Positions 55,436 to 64,000 of a stretch of 64,000 nt of DNA are shown here, piece by piece. The notes under the pieces were generated by a model. The model did no database searches and was not told where the DNA came from. It saw nothing but the letters and a program-made list of their open reading frames with translations. The position numbers and the translations under genes were made by a program. Every line of letters begins with the position of its first letter. Position 1 is the first letter of the stretch. The DNA is from an uncultured Parabacteroides sp. (GTDB taxonomy: Bacteria; Bacteroidota; Bacteroidia; Bacteroidales; Tannerellaceae): contig CASFJQ010000001.1 in NCBI GenBank assembly GCA_949295065.1, forward strand, positions 1-64,000, read 5' to 3'.

Positions 55436-56695
55436 TTGAAAGAGAAAGACTTTGAAATAATGTCGCCTGTAGGCTCATACGAGTCTCTTATGGCAGCAAT
55501 ACAAGGAGGAGCGGATTCTATTTACTTCGGTATTGAAGGATTGAATATGCGCTCAAGGTCATCAAACAATTTCACTACAGATGATTTGCGCAAGATTGTG
55601 GCTATCTGTCAGGAACACGGAATAAAAAGCTATCTCACAGTTAACACTGTAATATATGGAGAAGATTTGGCATTGATGCGCGAGATTATCGACGCAGCCA
55701 AAGTAGCCGGAGTTTCGGCTATCATCGCTGCTGATGTTGCAGCTATGAGCTATGCAAACGAAATCGGCCAGGAAGTTCACCTTTCCACTCAGCTAAATAT
55801 TTCCAACGTCGAAGCATTGAAATTCTATGCACGTTTTGCCGACGTTGTAGTTCTTGCACGTGAGCTTAATCTGAAACAGGTTCATGAAATATATCAGCAA
55901 ATCATTGAACAGCAGATAAAAGGTCCGAAAGGCGAGCTTATCCGTATCGAAATGTTCGCTCACGGAGCTTTGTGCATGGCTGTTTCCGGCAAATGCTATT
56001 TGAGCCTGCACGAGATGAACGCTTCTGCAAACCGTGGTGCTTGCATGCAGATTTGCCGCAGAGCTTACACCGTAAAAGACAAGGACAGCCAAATTGAGCT
56101 TGATGTTGAAAACCAATACATCATGTCGCCAAAAGATTTGAAGACAATCCATTTCATGAATAAGATGATGGATGCCGGTGTAAGAGTGTTCAAACTTGAA
56201 GGACGTGCACGCGGTCCGGAATATGTCCGCATAGTTACAGAGTGCTATAAGGAAGCAGTAAAAGCATATTGCAACGGTGATTTCACCGAAGAGCGCGTAA
56301 AAGATTGGGACGAACGCCTTCGCAAAGTGTTCAACCGTGGTTTCTGGGACGGATATTATCTGGGTCAGAGACTTGGAGAATGGAGCAGCAAATACGGCTC
56401 AGGAGCAACCAGAAAGAAAGTTTATCTTGCCAAAGGTATAAAGTATTTCGACAAAATCGGTGTTGCCGAATTTGAAATGGAATGCGGCTCACTCAAAGTT
56501 GGCGATGAAATCTTGATTACCGGTCCGACAACTGGCGCAGTTATGCAGAAAATCGAAGAAATAAGAGTAGATTTGAAACCGGTTGAAGAAACTGTAAAAG
56601 GTGAAAGATTCTCATTCAAAGTCAGTGAGAAAATAAGACCTTCGGACCGCTTATACAAAATGGAAATTGTTGAACCTAAAAAAGAATTAATCTGA
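55436..56695 (+). CDS. U32 family peptidase
   Basis: Collagenase-like U32 protein; relatives act in RNA hydroxylation (RlhA) or ubiquinone-type hydroxylation with a [4Fe-4S] cluster. Opens KDFEIMSPVGSYESLMAAIQ, GADSIYFGIEGLNMRSRSSN, then FAHGALCMAVSGKCYLSLHE and NRGACMQICRR with the cysteines that bind the cluster. The frame is open from 55331, but the -7 box at 55402-55409 lies inside that extension, so the start must be downstream: TTG at 55436 (MKEKDFEIM) or TTG 55415; ATG 55460 would cut conserved residues. About 419 residues. Overlaps the next gene by one base. Confidence 0.86.
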   Translation: MKEKDFEIMSPVGSYESLMAAIQGGADSIYFGIEGLNMRSRSSNNFTTDDLRKIVAICQEHGIKSYLTVNTVIYGEDLALMREIIDAAKVAGVSAIIAADVAAMSYANEIGQEVHLSTQLNISNVEALKFYARFADVVVLARELNLKQVHEIYQQIIEQQIKGPKGELIRIEMFAHGALCMAVSGKCYLSLHEMNASANRGACMQICRRAYTVKDKDSQIELDVENQYIMSPKDLKTIHFMNKMMDAGVRVFKLEGRARGPEYVRIVTECYKEAVKAYCNGDFTEERVKDWDERLRKVFNRGFWDGYYLGQRLGEWSSKYGSGATRKKVYLAKGIKYFDKIGVAEFEMECGSLKVGDEILITGPTTGAVMQKIEEIRVDLKPVEETVKGERFSFKVSEKIRPSDRLYKMEIVEPKKELI

Positions 56696-57102
56696 TGAAA
56701 GAATATCTTTTCAAGCTGTCAGACAAAGTGCGCGACTACGAATGCGATCTTCAGGGTGTTGTCAACAACTCGAATTATCAGCACTATATGGAACATACAC
56801 GCCACGAATTTCTGGAATCTGTTGGCGAAAATTTCGGTTCAATGCACGAACGTGGACTGGACGGATTCGTTTCAAGCGTAAGCATCCAGTTCAAACATTC
56901 GCTACGCAGCGGCGACCGTTATATTTCATGCCTCAACGCATATAAAAAAGGCGTGAAACTGGTTTTCGAACAGGACATCTATCGTGAAAGCGATGGCGTT
57001 ATTGCGGCAAAAGGTATTGTTGAATCAGTGCTTGTTCAAGACGGAAAACTAACAAGAGGAGAATATTTTGACGAACTATTAGCTAAATTCAATAATAAAT
57101 AG
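56695..57102 (+). CDS. Acyl-CoA thioesterase, YbgC/4HBT type
   Basis: 135-residue hotdog protein. YECDLQGVVNNSNYQHYMEH near residue 14 is the 4HBT active-site box (Asp replaced here by Asn after VVN, D at 18), followed by HEFLESVGENF and the strands of the fold. Hydrolyses acyl-CoA thioesters in the cytosol; substrate unknown. ATG overlaps the U32 stop (TGATG), so translation is probably coupled. Confidence 0.87.
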   Translation: MKEYLFKLSDKVRDYECDLQGVVNNSNYQHYMEHTRHEFLESVGENFGSMHERGLDGFVSSVSIQFKHSLRSGDRYISCLNAYKKGVKLVFEQDIYRESDGVIAAKGIVESVLVQDGKLTRGEYFDELLAKFNNK

Positions 57103-57110
57103 GTTAGGGG

Positions 57111-57188
57111 TAACAAGTTGACAAGGTAACAAGTTGACAAGATTAATCCTTGTTTTCTCGTTCCCTTGTCAACTCGTCAACTTGTATC
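57111..57188. repeat. GTTGACAAG palindrome, copy 10
   Basis: AACAAGTTGACAAGGTAACA and AGTTGACAAG form the left arm; CCTTGTCAACTCGTCAACTT the right. Between two genes read in the same direction. Confidence 0.8.
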
Positions 57189-57220
57189 TATCTATCTATC
57201 AAACCTTAAAATAAAACAAA

Positions 57221-58321
57221 ATGAATATCCACCAATTAGCCTTAACGATGATAAATGGCGTGGGAAGCATAACAGCACGTCAGTTACTCGAATCTCTCGG
57301 AAGTGCAGAAGCTGTATTTTCCGAAAATCCTCGATTGCTTGAAAGAATTCCCGGTATTGGCGAAACAACTGCTTCGGCCATTAAAGATTCAGGTGCTTTG
57401 CTAAAAGCGGAACAAGAACTGAAATTCATCGAAAAGAACAATATCAGATGTATATTTATTGAAGACAAGGACTATCCTAAACGTCTGAAGGAATGCAACG
57501 ACGCTCCGCTGGTCCTATATTATAAAGGAAATGCCGACCTCAATGCGAAACATATTATCAGCATAGTCGGGACAAGGAAAATATCGGACTACGGACGGAA
57601 TCTTACCGAAAATCTTATCCAAGGAATATCTGAAAAGTTCCCGGACACATTAATCATAAGCGGTCTTGCCTATGGCGTTGATGTTTGTGCCCATCGCAAT
57701 GCCTTGAAATGCGGATTGCCAACTGTTGGTGTTCTGGCTCACGGACTGGACAGAATTTATCCGGCTGTGCACCGGCAAACTGCAATCGAAATGCTGGATA
57801 AAGGCGGCTTGCTTACAGATTTCCCAAGTGATACGAATCCGGACAGAGCAAATTTCCTCAAAAGAAACAGAATTGTTGCCGGAATTTCCGAAGCTACGAT
57901 AGTTGTTGAGTCGGCAGATAAAGGCGGTTCACTTGTCACGGCAGATTTGGCTGTTTCCTACAGCCGTGATGTTTACACATTTCCGGGCAGAACAACAGAC
58001 TATAACTCCAAAGGTTGCAACAATCTTATCAGGAAGAATAAAGCTGGACTGATTACGTCGGCTGAAGACTTGATTGAATCTCTTGGCTGGGAAACTACAT
58101 TCAAACAGAAAGAAACATCATTGCAAACCTGCTTTGATTTTGGACTTACTGAAGAACAGGAAGCTGTGCTAAAGGTTTTGTGTGATGAAGGAGAGATGCA
58201 TATCAATTCTCTTTCCATCAGTTTGTCCATGCCAGTGCATAAAATAAGTTCAATACTGTTTGAGCTGGAGATGAATGGGAAGGTTAGGGCGTTGCCGGGA
58301 AATGTTTATAAATATAGTTGA
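57221..58321 (+). CDS. dprA: DNA-processing protein DprA
   Basis: Loads RecA onto incoming single-stranded DNA in natural transformation and protects it. 366 residues: an N-terminal HhH/SAM-like part, the Rossmann-like core (IVGTRKISDYGRNLTENLIQ, IISGLAYGVDVCAHRNAL, GLPTVGVLAHGLDRIYPAVH, FLKRNRIVAGISEATIVVES, GSLVTADLAVSYSRDVYTFP) and a C-terminal winged helix (near 300-366). Its stop codon lies inside the next palindromic repeat. No other competence gene is next to it. Confidence 0.96.
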   Translation: MNIHQLALTMINGVGSITARQLLESLGSAEAVFSENPRLLERIPGIGETTASAIKDSGALLKAEQELKFIEKNNIRCIFIEDKDYPKRLKECNDAPLVLYYKGNADLNAKHIISIVGTRKISDYGRNLTENLIQGISEKFPDTLIISGLAYGVDVCAHRNALKCGLPTVGVLAHGLDRIYPAVHRQTAIEMLDKGGLLTDFPSDTNPDRANFLKRNRIVAGISEATIVVESADKGGSLVTADLAVSYSRDVYTFPGRTTDYNSKGCNNLIRKNKAGLITSAEDLIESLGWETTFKQKETSLQTCFDFGLTEEQEAVLKVLCDEGEMHINSLSISLSMPVHKISSILFELEMNGKVRALPGNVYKYS

Positions 58322-58389
58322 CAAGTTGACAAGGGAACAAGTTGACAAGGTTTATTATTCTTCTTGTCAACTCGTTAACTTGTCAACTT
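58317..58389. repeat. GTTGACAAG palindrome, copy 11
   Basis: GTTGACAAGTTGACAAGGGA and AAGTTGACAAGG, then CTTGTCAACTCGTTAACTTG and TCAAC. Overlaps the dprA stop codon, so the repeat supplies the end of the coding sequence. Between convergent genes. Confidence 0.82.
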
Positions 58390-58392
58390 CCC

Positions 58393-59949
58393 TTATTTTG
58401 GGGTCATTGTTATAAAAGGAACAAGCATTTCCTCCATTGATATTCCGCCATGCTGGAAAGTATTCTTATAATAAGAAACATAATAATTGTAGTTATTCGG
58501 ATAAGCGAAAAAGTCTTCGTTTGTTGCAAAGATATATTTGCTGCTCAAATTAGGCGAAGGCAAACCAACTTTCTCCGGTTCTTTTATTTCGAACACTTCT
58601 TTAGGATTGAAACTCAAGTTCTTTCCTACTTTATAACGGAGATTGGTATTGGTGTTTCTGTCACCGACAACTTTAACAGGCGAATCAACGCGGATTGTTC
58701 CATGGTCGGTTGTAACTATCACCTTGTATCCTTTGCCTGCAATACGGCGGAACAGTTCCAAAGTTGTTGAATGCTGGAACCACGAGCGTGTAAGACTTCT
58801 GTAAGCTGCCTCGCTCTGCGCAAGCTCACGAATCATCTTGCTCTCAGTTCGTGCATGCGAAAGCATATCAACGAAATTAAGAACTACAACATTCAGCTGA
58901 TTGCGAAGCAGCGACGGAATCATATTCAAAAGCTTTTCGCCATACTGCGAATCATGTACCTTATTATATGAGAATGTATATTTCTTCCTGAATCTTTCAA
59001 TCTGCGTGCGAATCAATGGCTCTTCATTAAGATTCTTGCCTTCTTCACTTTCCTCATCAACCCAAAGTTCCGGGAACATTTTCTCAATCTGCGAAGGCAT
59101 CAATCCGGAGAAAATGGAATTTCGGGCATATTGCGTGGCTGTTGGCAATATACTGTAATACAGACTCTCGTCGAAAATGAAATATTCCGAAAGCAAATCT
59201 TTGACAACTCGCCACTGGTCGAGCCTGAAATTATCGATAAGAATAAAGAATATCTTCTCTCCTTCATCCAGCATTGTGAACACCTTTTTCTTGAACAAGT
59301 CCGGACTCATCAAAGGTCTGCCGGAATCATTCGGATTCTGTATCCAGTTCACATAATTACGCTTGATGAATTTTCCGAAAGCCTGATTAGCCTCAGATTT
59401 CTGCATACGCAGCATATCGGTCATTGCAACCTGACTGCTTTCGAGCTCCAACTCCCAATATATAAGTTTCTTATAAACCTCAATCCAGTCGTCTGCCGTA
59501 AGCGAATCATTAATCTGCATACCAATTTTACCGAATTCCTGCTGATAGCTCACGGTGGTAGTTTCGGATATTATGACATTCTTATGAACATTCTTCTTTA
59601 TCGAAAGCAAAAGCTGGTTTGGATTGACCGGTTTAATCAGATAATCAGCAATCTTGTTTCCGATAGCCTGGTTCATGATGCTTTCCTCTTCGCTTTTCGT
59701 CACCATTACAACCGGGACATTAGGAGCAATTTCCTTGATTTGCGACAAGGTTTCCAATCCTGAAAGTCCGGGCATATTTTCATCCAGGAAAATAATGTCG
59801 AAACTCTCTTCACGGCAGCAGTCTATTGCATCTTGTCCGCTGATGACCGGAACAACTTCATATCCTTTGTCCTGAAGGAAGAATATATGTGGTTTGAGCA
59901 AATCTATTTCGTCATCTGCCCATAAAACTCTATCTTTTCTGATTGCCAT
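58393..59949 (-). CDS. porX: PorX: response regulator with PglZ phosphatase domain
   Basis: Type IX secretion response regulator; with its histidine kinase PorY (not in the window) it controls the por genes. The receiver domain (1-120) has the acidic pair D12/D13, phosphoacceptor D56 (IIFLDENMPG) and the T/K residues VMVTKS and LIKPVN. The PglZ domain (about 230-505) carries alkaline-phosphatase-type metal sites: FFILIDNFRLDQW, NFVDMLSHARTES, VIVTTDHGT. 518 residues, as in known PorX. It stands 50 kb from the por/gld operon and is convergent with dprA. Confidence 0.94.
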   Translation of the reverse strand: MAIRKDRVLWADDEIDLLKPHIFFLQDKGYEVVPVISGQDAIDCCREESFDIIFLDENMPGLSGLETLSQIKEIAPNVPVVMVTKSEEESIMNQAIGNKIADYLIKPVNPNQLLLSIKKNVHKNVIISETTTVSYQQEFGKIGMQINDSLTADDWIEVYKKLIYWELELESSQVAMTDMLRMQKSEANQAFGKFIKRNYVNWIQNPNDSGRPLMSPDLFKKKVFTMLDEGEKIFFILIDNFRLDQWRVVKDLLSEYFIFDESLYYSILPTATQYARNSIFSGLMPSQIEKMFPELWVDEESEEGKNLNEEPLIRTQIERFRKKYTFSYNKVHDSQYGEKLLNMIPSLLRNQLNVVVLNFVDMLSHARTESKMIRELAQSEAAYRSLTRSWFQHSTTLELFRRIAGKGYKVIVTTDHGTIRVDSPVKVVGDRNTNTNLRYKVGKNLSFNPKEVFEIKEPEKVGLPSPNLSSKYIFATNEDFFAYPNNYNYYVSYYKNTFQHGGISMEEMLVPFITMTPK

Positions 59950-59989
59950 TACATATTATATTAACAAGTTAGTCTAAAAATAGTTTTAA

Positions 59990-60056
59990 GTTGACAAGGC
60001 TACAGGAGACAAGTATTATCTTCTTGACTCCTTAACTACTTGACTCCTTGACTCCT
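59990..60056. repeat. GTTGACAAG / GACTCCTTAACT repeat, copy 12
   Basis: GTTGACAAGGCTACAGGAGA at 59990 is followed by TTGACTCCTTAACTACTTGA and CTCCTTGACTCC, joining this family to the low-complexity type at 36805. Confidence 0.7.
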
Positions 60057-60173
60057 TTATTTACCTCCTAACGCTCAAGCATCCTGCGAAACCTAAGACC
60101 ATTTCTACAAAGTTAAGCAGAAAGTCATGTTATGCAATATGTAACACAAAGCTTTTGTAGTTTTTAGGAATTA

Positions 60174-61673
60174 TCAGTTCTTCTTTAACGTATAATTCTT
60201 CACATCAAGGGCATGATAAGCCTGTACCAGCGCCTCATCGTTGTCTGATATTATCAGCAATATATCATTTTCCTTCAAAATTGTCTGTCCGCGCGGAATA
60301 AAGAAATTACCGTTCCTTTTAACCATAGCAGCAAGCGTATGGTCCGGAAGTTTCAAATCCATAAGGCGGTTTCCGTGTTTAAGTATTTCCGGAGTGAGCA
60401 CAAGTTCGCTCATTGCCGATTTGATATCTTCCGGCAAATCAATGTTGAACACTTCCTCTTGTTTCGGAGTGTCAACCTGGTCAAGCCATTTTGCTGCAAG
60501 TGTCACCGTAGTTCCCTGAATCAGCAAAGAGAGTATTGTTATAAAGAATACGATATTGAAAAACAAGTGTGCATGTTCCAGACCTGCCATCAAAGGATAT
60601 GTGGCAAAAATGATAGGCACCGCACCGCGCAATCCTACCCAAGATATATACAGCCTTCCTTTGAACGTGAAATTACGGAAAGGAATAAGACTGAGGAATA
60701 CACTGATAGGACGGGCAAATATTATCATGAACACTCCTATCAGAATGCTTATTCCTGCAACAGGCAACAGCTCGTGAGGGTTTACAAGCAAACCAAGCGT
60801 GATGAACATCACTATCTGCCACAACCAAACGAAACCGTCAAAGAATGTTACAATCCTTTTCTTATGCACAACCTTTGAGTTTCCTAAAATAAGTCCGGCA
60901 ATATAAACAGCAAGATAACCGTTTCCCTTACACAATGTGACTACGGAAAAAGTCAGGAGTGATATTGCCATTATAAGTATAGGATAAAGAGATTCATTGT
61001 CAAGGTCAATCTTGTTTATCAGCCACACAGATGCCTTTCCCAGCAAATATCCGCCTAAGGCGCCCAAAACCAACTGAATAACCAGCGAAATAGCAGAACC
61101 TAAAATATCCATGCCTCCAGCCTGAATATATGAAATAAGTATTAACGTAAGCATATATGCCATCGGGTCGTTACTACCACTTTCAAGCTCAAGAGTCGGG
61201 CGCAGGCGTTGTTTCAATATGATGCCCCTGCTTCCCAATAATGAAAAGACTGAAGCCGAGTCTGTTGATGACATTATGGATGCCAACAGCAAAGATTCAG
61301 GATATGACAAGGTAACGTATTTATCCATCAGCTGGCATATCTGATAAATGAACGTTCCGGTTATAAATGCCGTAAGAAGAACGCCTATTGTTGCCAGCAC
61401 TATTCCCTGAGGCGCTATAGGCTTAATGTCCTTTAGCTTGGTGTCCATACCTCCTGAGAAAAGAATCACCGTAAGTGCAAGCATACCTATGAATTGCGTC
61501 GCGCTTGGGTTGTTGAACTGAATGCCCAGACCATCGCTTCCGAAAAGCATTCCTACACCTAAAAACAGCAACAAAGCGGGAAGCCCGAATTTGTATCCCG
61601 CCTTTGTAATTATTATACTCACCATAAAAATTACTGATGCTATCAGCAATATTCCTTCAGCACTATGAATCAT
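60174..61673 (-). CDS. Potassium/proton antiporter, CPA1 family with TrkA-C domain
   Basis: CvrA/NhaP2-like antiporter. 499 residues: about twelve helices in the first 390 (LPALLLFLGVGMLFGSDGLG, LLASIMSSTDSASVFSLLGS, TLELESGSNDPMAYMLTLIL with the ion-binding ND) and a soluble TrkA-C domain at about 405-490 (LKLPDHTLAAMVKRNGNFFI). Exchanges K+ or Na+ for protons in the inner membrane. A minus-strand -7 box TATTTTTG lies at 61753-61760. Confidence 0.93.
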   Translation of the reverse strand: MIHSAEGILLIASVIFMVSIIITKAGYKFGLPALLLFLGVGMLFGSDGLGIQFNNPSATQFIGMLALTVILFSGGMDTKLKDIKPIAPQGIVLATIGVLLTAFITGTFIYQICQLMDKYVTLSYPESLLLASIMSSTDSASVFSLLGSRGIILKQRLRPTLELESGSNDPMAYMLTLILISYIQAGGMDILGSAISLVIQLVLGALGGYLLGKASVWLINKIDLDNESLYPILIMAISLLTFSVVTLCKGNGYLAVYIAGLILGNSKVVHKKRIVTFFDGFVWLWQIVMFITLGLLVNPHELLPVAGISILIGVFMIIFARPISVFLSLIPFRNFTFKGRLYISWVGLRGAVPIIFATYPLMAGLEHAHLFFNIVFFITILSLLIQGTTVTLAAKWLDQVDTPKQEEVFNIDLPEDIKSAMSELVLTPEILKHGNRLMDLKLPDHTLAAMVKRNGNFFIPRGQTILKENDILLIISDNDEALVQAYHALDVKNYTLKKN

Positions 61674-62084
61674 ATACGTTATCCTATTTTATAAATATAT
61701 ATACTACTTAATATAACATTTAAAAGACACTTTTGGTTTAGCACTTATTTTGCAAAAATATCCGATACAAAATTAACTAATTATTTAGTATGAATAAATA
61801 TTTATCTAAACTAATATAAATACTTACTTAAGTTTCGCAAGTTTTATAATGTTAGGACTTATGAAGCTATGAAGTCCTATAAGCTGGGCTTGAAAACTTG
61901 AAAAACTTATATAAGTTCAAAATAAGCATTAGTTTTAAGAATATAATTAAACCAGAAAAGAATATTATATTCCTTAGTGTTTTTTCAGAAAAGCTTTGTG
62001 TGGAAACTTAAATTATTAATCACCAAATATTTATTTGCATATAATTGAATAAAACGCTATTTTTGTATGCACTAATTAAATATT
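61674..62084. other. Divergent intergenic region upstream of the transglutaminase gene
   Basis: No gene seen. Carries the antiporter -7 box (61753-61760), an AGTTTCGCAAG fragment of the repeat module (61831-61841), a palindrome AACTTATATAAGTT (61914-61927), and a TATTTTTG -7 box at 62058-62065 for the next gene. Confidence 0.5.
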
Positions 62085-64000
62085 ATGAACAAAAAACATC
62101 TAATTACCTTTTTGCTGTCTTTGTTTATTCTGACAAGTTGCAGCAAACCAGCACATTTTATTACAGACGAGACCTATCGGGCTGAAGTAGAAAGTGATTT
62201 TCAAGCCAAACAAAAAGAATTGCCTAATGGTGATTTGTTTGCAGTGTTTAACTCCGAGATGACTCCTGAGGAAAAAGAAGCATTGACATTCCTTTATGCT
62301 TATATGCCAATCGGAGATATTACTGACTACAGCGGAGAATTTTATTTGAAGAATATCCGCTCTTCTTTCCAGGCAAGAGAAGAAATGCCTTGGGGAAAAG
62401 ACATTCCTGAAGATATTTTCCGTCATTTTGTGTTGCCTGTCCGTATCAACAACGAAAATCTGGACGAAAGCCGTATGGTTTTCTTCGGCGAACTGAAAGA
62501 CAGAGTGAAAGATTTGTCTTTATATGATGCAGTTCTTGAAGTGAACCACTGGTGTCACGAAAAAGTAATTTACACTCCGTCCGACGCACGAACAAGCTCT
62601 CCGCTTGCTTCCGTAAAAACAGCTTACGGCCGTTGTGGTGAGGAATCAACTTTCACGGTTGCAGCTTTGCGTTCGGTTGGTATTCCTGCGCGCCAGGTTT
62701 ACACTCCGCGTTGGGCGCACACCGATGACAATCACGCTTGGGTTGAGGCTTGGGTTGGTGGTAAATGGTATTTCTTTGGTGCTTGCGAGCCGGAGCCTGT
62801 ATTGAACATGGGCTGGTTCAATGGTCCTGCATACCGAAGCATGCTTATGCACACAAAAGTGTTCGGTAAGTATTACGGCCCGGAAGATGTGATGGAACGT
62901 ACAAAAGGATACACTGAAATCAACGTAATCGACAATTATGCTCCATCAGCAAAGGCAAACGTAAAAGTAACAGATGCCAATGGTGCGGCAGTTGAAGGTG
63001 CGTTGGTGGAATTCAAGATTTACAATTATGCTGAATTCTATTCTGTTGCAAGAAAAACTACAGATTCTGAAGGCTTATGCGATATGACTGCCGGAAAAGG
63101 TGATATGCTTGTATGGGCAAGCAAGGATGGAAAATTCGGCTATGGCAAAATATCTTTCGGAAAAGATGAACAAATAACCATTGCTCTCGACAAGACTGGT
63201 GGAAATTTGGAAGCTGTTGAGCTTGACATTGTTCCTCCGGTTGACGGAACAATCCCTGCTGAAGTAACAGACGAACAGAAAGAAAAGAATGCAATCCGAT
63301 TGCATCAGGAAGATTCAATCCGCAACAAATATGTAGCTACATTCTACACAGAAGAGAAAGCTGCTTCTTTGGCTAAAGAACTTAACACTGACGAAGCCAA
63401 GACAAAAGAATACATGATTGCCAGCCGTGGAAACTGGATGGAACTGGAAAAATTCCTTCGTGAAACACCTGCTGAAAAGCGCAATCTTGCCATGGAACTT
63501 CTTGGCGTTGTTTCTGCAAAAGATTTGCGTGACACTCCGGCTTCTGTTTTTGCAGACCATCTGAACAATACTCCGGCTGTTGATTCTGAATTGTTCGTTG
63601 AATATGTATTGAATCCTCGTGTAAGCAACGAATTCCTTACTCCTTATAAAGGCTTTGCATTGAGCAATGTTGATGAAGGAACTAGAAAAGCTGTTCAGGA
63701 AAACCCTGCTCAGCTGGTTGATTGGGTAAAACAGAATATCACAATCAAGGAAGATTTGAATCCTCAGCGCATAGCTATTATGCCTATGGGCGTTTGGAAA
63801 TCACGTGTAGCTGACAAACATTCACGCGATATTTTCTTTGTAGCTGCAGCACGTAGCTGTGGTGTTCCGGCACGTATCGAACCGGTTGCGAAGAAAGTGC
63901 AGTATTATCAGAACGGATGGGTTGATGTGGATTTCGAAGCTACTGTTCAGAGCAATGCTAAGCAAGGTAAAGTTGTAGCTTCATATGCTCCTATCAAGGC
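62085..64000 (+). CDS. Transglutaminase-domain lipoprotein, partial at the window end
   Basis: Starts at ATG 62085 and stays open to the last base (638 codons, no stop). The leader MNKKHLITFLLSLFILTSC gives lipidation at Cys19. Transglutaminase core: AYGRCGEESTFTVAALRSVG (catalytic Cys), IPARQVYTPRWAHTDDNHAW (His), then a carboxypeptidase-like beta domain (VKVTDANGAAVEGALVEFKI, TDSEGLCDMTAGKG), a helical region, and a second similar segment, RDIFFVAAARSCGVPARIEP. Transglutaminase-like proteases of this kind probably act on glycopeptides or cell-surface peptides. An upstream -7 box (62058-62065) supports the start. Confidence 0.9.
   Translation, partial: MNKKHLITFLLSLFILTSCSKPAHFITDETYRAEVESDFQAKQKELPNGDLFAVFNSEMTPEEKEALTFLYAYMPIGDITDYSGEFYLKNIRSSFQAREEMPWGKDIPEDIFRHFVLPVRINNENLDESRMVFFGELKDRVKDLSLYDAVLEVNHWCHEKVIYTPSDARTSSPLASVKTAYGRCGEESTFTVAALRSVGIPARQVYTPRWAHTDDNHAWVEAWVGGKWYFFGACEPEPVLNMGWFNGPAYRSMLMHTKVFGKYYGPEDVMERTKGYTEINVIDNYAPSAKANVKVTDANGAAVEGALVEFKIYNYAEFYSVARKTTDSEGLCDMTAGKGDMLVWASKDGKFGYGKISFGKDEQITIALDKTGGNLEAVELDIVPPVDGTIPAEVTDEQKEKNAIRLHQEDSIRNKYVATFYTEEKAASLAKELNTDEAKTKEYMIASRGNWMELEKFLRETPAEKRNLAMELLGVVSAKDLRDTPASVFADHLNNTPAVDSELFVEYVLNPRVSNEFLTPYKGFALSNVDEGTRKAVQENPAQLVDWVKQNITIKEDLNPQRIAIMPMGVWKSRVADKHSRDIFFVAAARSCGVPARIEPVAKKVQYYQNGWVDVDFEATVQSNAKQGKVVASYAPIK

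Noticed and set aside
59131..59763. 210-residue plus-strand frame within porX
   Set aside because: Complete overlap with the well-conserved PorX coding sequence; no family resemblance.

Overview
The window is a piece of a Bacteroidales (Bacteroidota) chromosome. Evidence: a SusC/SusD pair, type IX secretion genes (porP-gldKLMN and porX), Bacteroides-type promoters (TTTG about 19-21 bp upstream of TAnnTTTG), lipoproteins with a Cys lipobox, almost no Shine-Dalgarno sequences, and genes such as a DUF4271-hemD-rnpA-yidD-tatD operon. I cannot name the genus; the type IX genes argue against most gut Bacteroides and fit Porphyromonas/Prevotella/Barnesiella-type relatives.

Layout. 1-340: remnant of a type I restriction specificity gene. 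0.8-3.8 kb: adenine deaminase, a hexapeptide acetyltransferase and an FMN reductase. 4.3-10.5 kb: the type IX secretion operon porP-gldK-gldL-gldM-gldN. 10.9-12.1 kb: prfB (release factor 2) with its programmed +1 frameshift. 12.15 kb: a tRNA with CAT anticodon carrying an integrated 6.84-kb element (12180-19060). 19.1-26.1 kb: GH29 fucosidase, M16 protease, hotdog thioesterase, MscS channel. 26.2-31.8 kb: a 23-bp tandem repeat, a susC broken by four lesions, and an intact susD. 31.9-34.7 kb: the hemD/rnpA/yidD operon. 34.9-39.2 kb: AraC regulator and a hexuronate pathway (SDR mannonate oxidoreductase, uxuA, kdgK). 39.3-43.3 kb: a membrane/TPR protein, a TolB-like protein with a CxxCH motif, and an unknown protein. 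43.4-49.2 kb: sugar kinase, SIS isomerase, PAP2 phosphatase, M16 protease, alanine symporter. 49.5-54.3 kb: phosphate transporter with a PhoU-like tail and GH36 alpha-galactosidase. 54.8-64 kb: flavin reductase, U32 protease, thioesterase, dprA, porX, K+/H+ antiporter and a transglutaminase lipoprotein that runs off the end.

The most interesting region is the integrated element. It is bounded by a 45-bp direct repeat of the tRNA 3' part. It carries a tyrosine integrase, an excisionase-like protein, paired arm-type repeats at both ends, a rolling-circle-initiator-like protein translationally coupled to a small NUMOD3-like basic protein, hairpin-rich candidate origins, a serine recombinase preceded by a cluster of TTGAATACAA sites, a two-HTH methyltransferase-like protein whose catalytic motif reads DLPF, and an XRE regulator divergent from a beta-barrel protein/surface-lipoprotein pair. 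A perfect 16-bp palindrome sits exactly between the -33 and -7 boxes of that pair. This reads as an integrating rolling-circle replicon with multimer resolution and a repressible cell-surface cassette. That interpretation is inference; the parts are visible in the sequence.

Outside the element, intergenic DNA holds a dispersed family of large imperfect palindromes built from GTTGACAAG/CTTGTCAAC, often followed by an AGTTGAGCTTGCGAAACTT module, and a second hairpin family sharing a 20-bp core.
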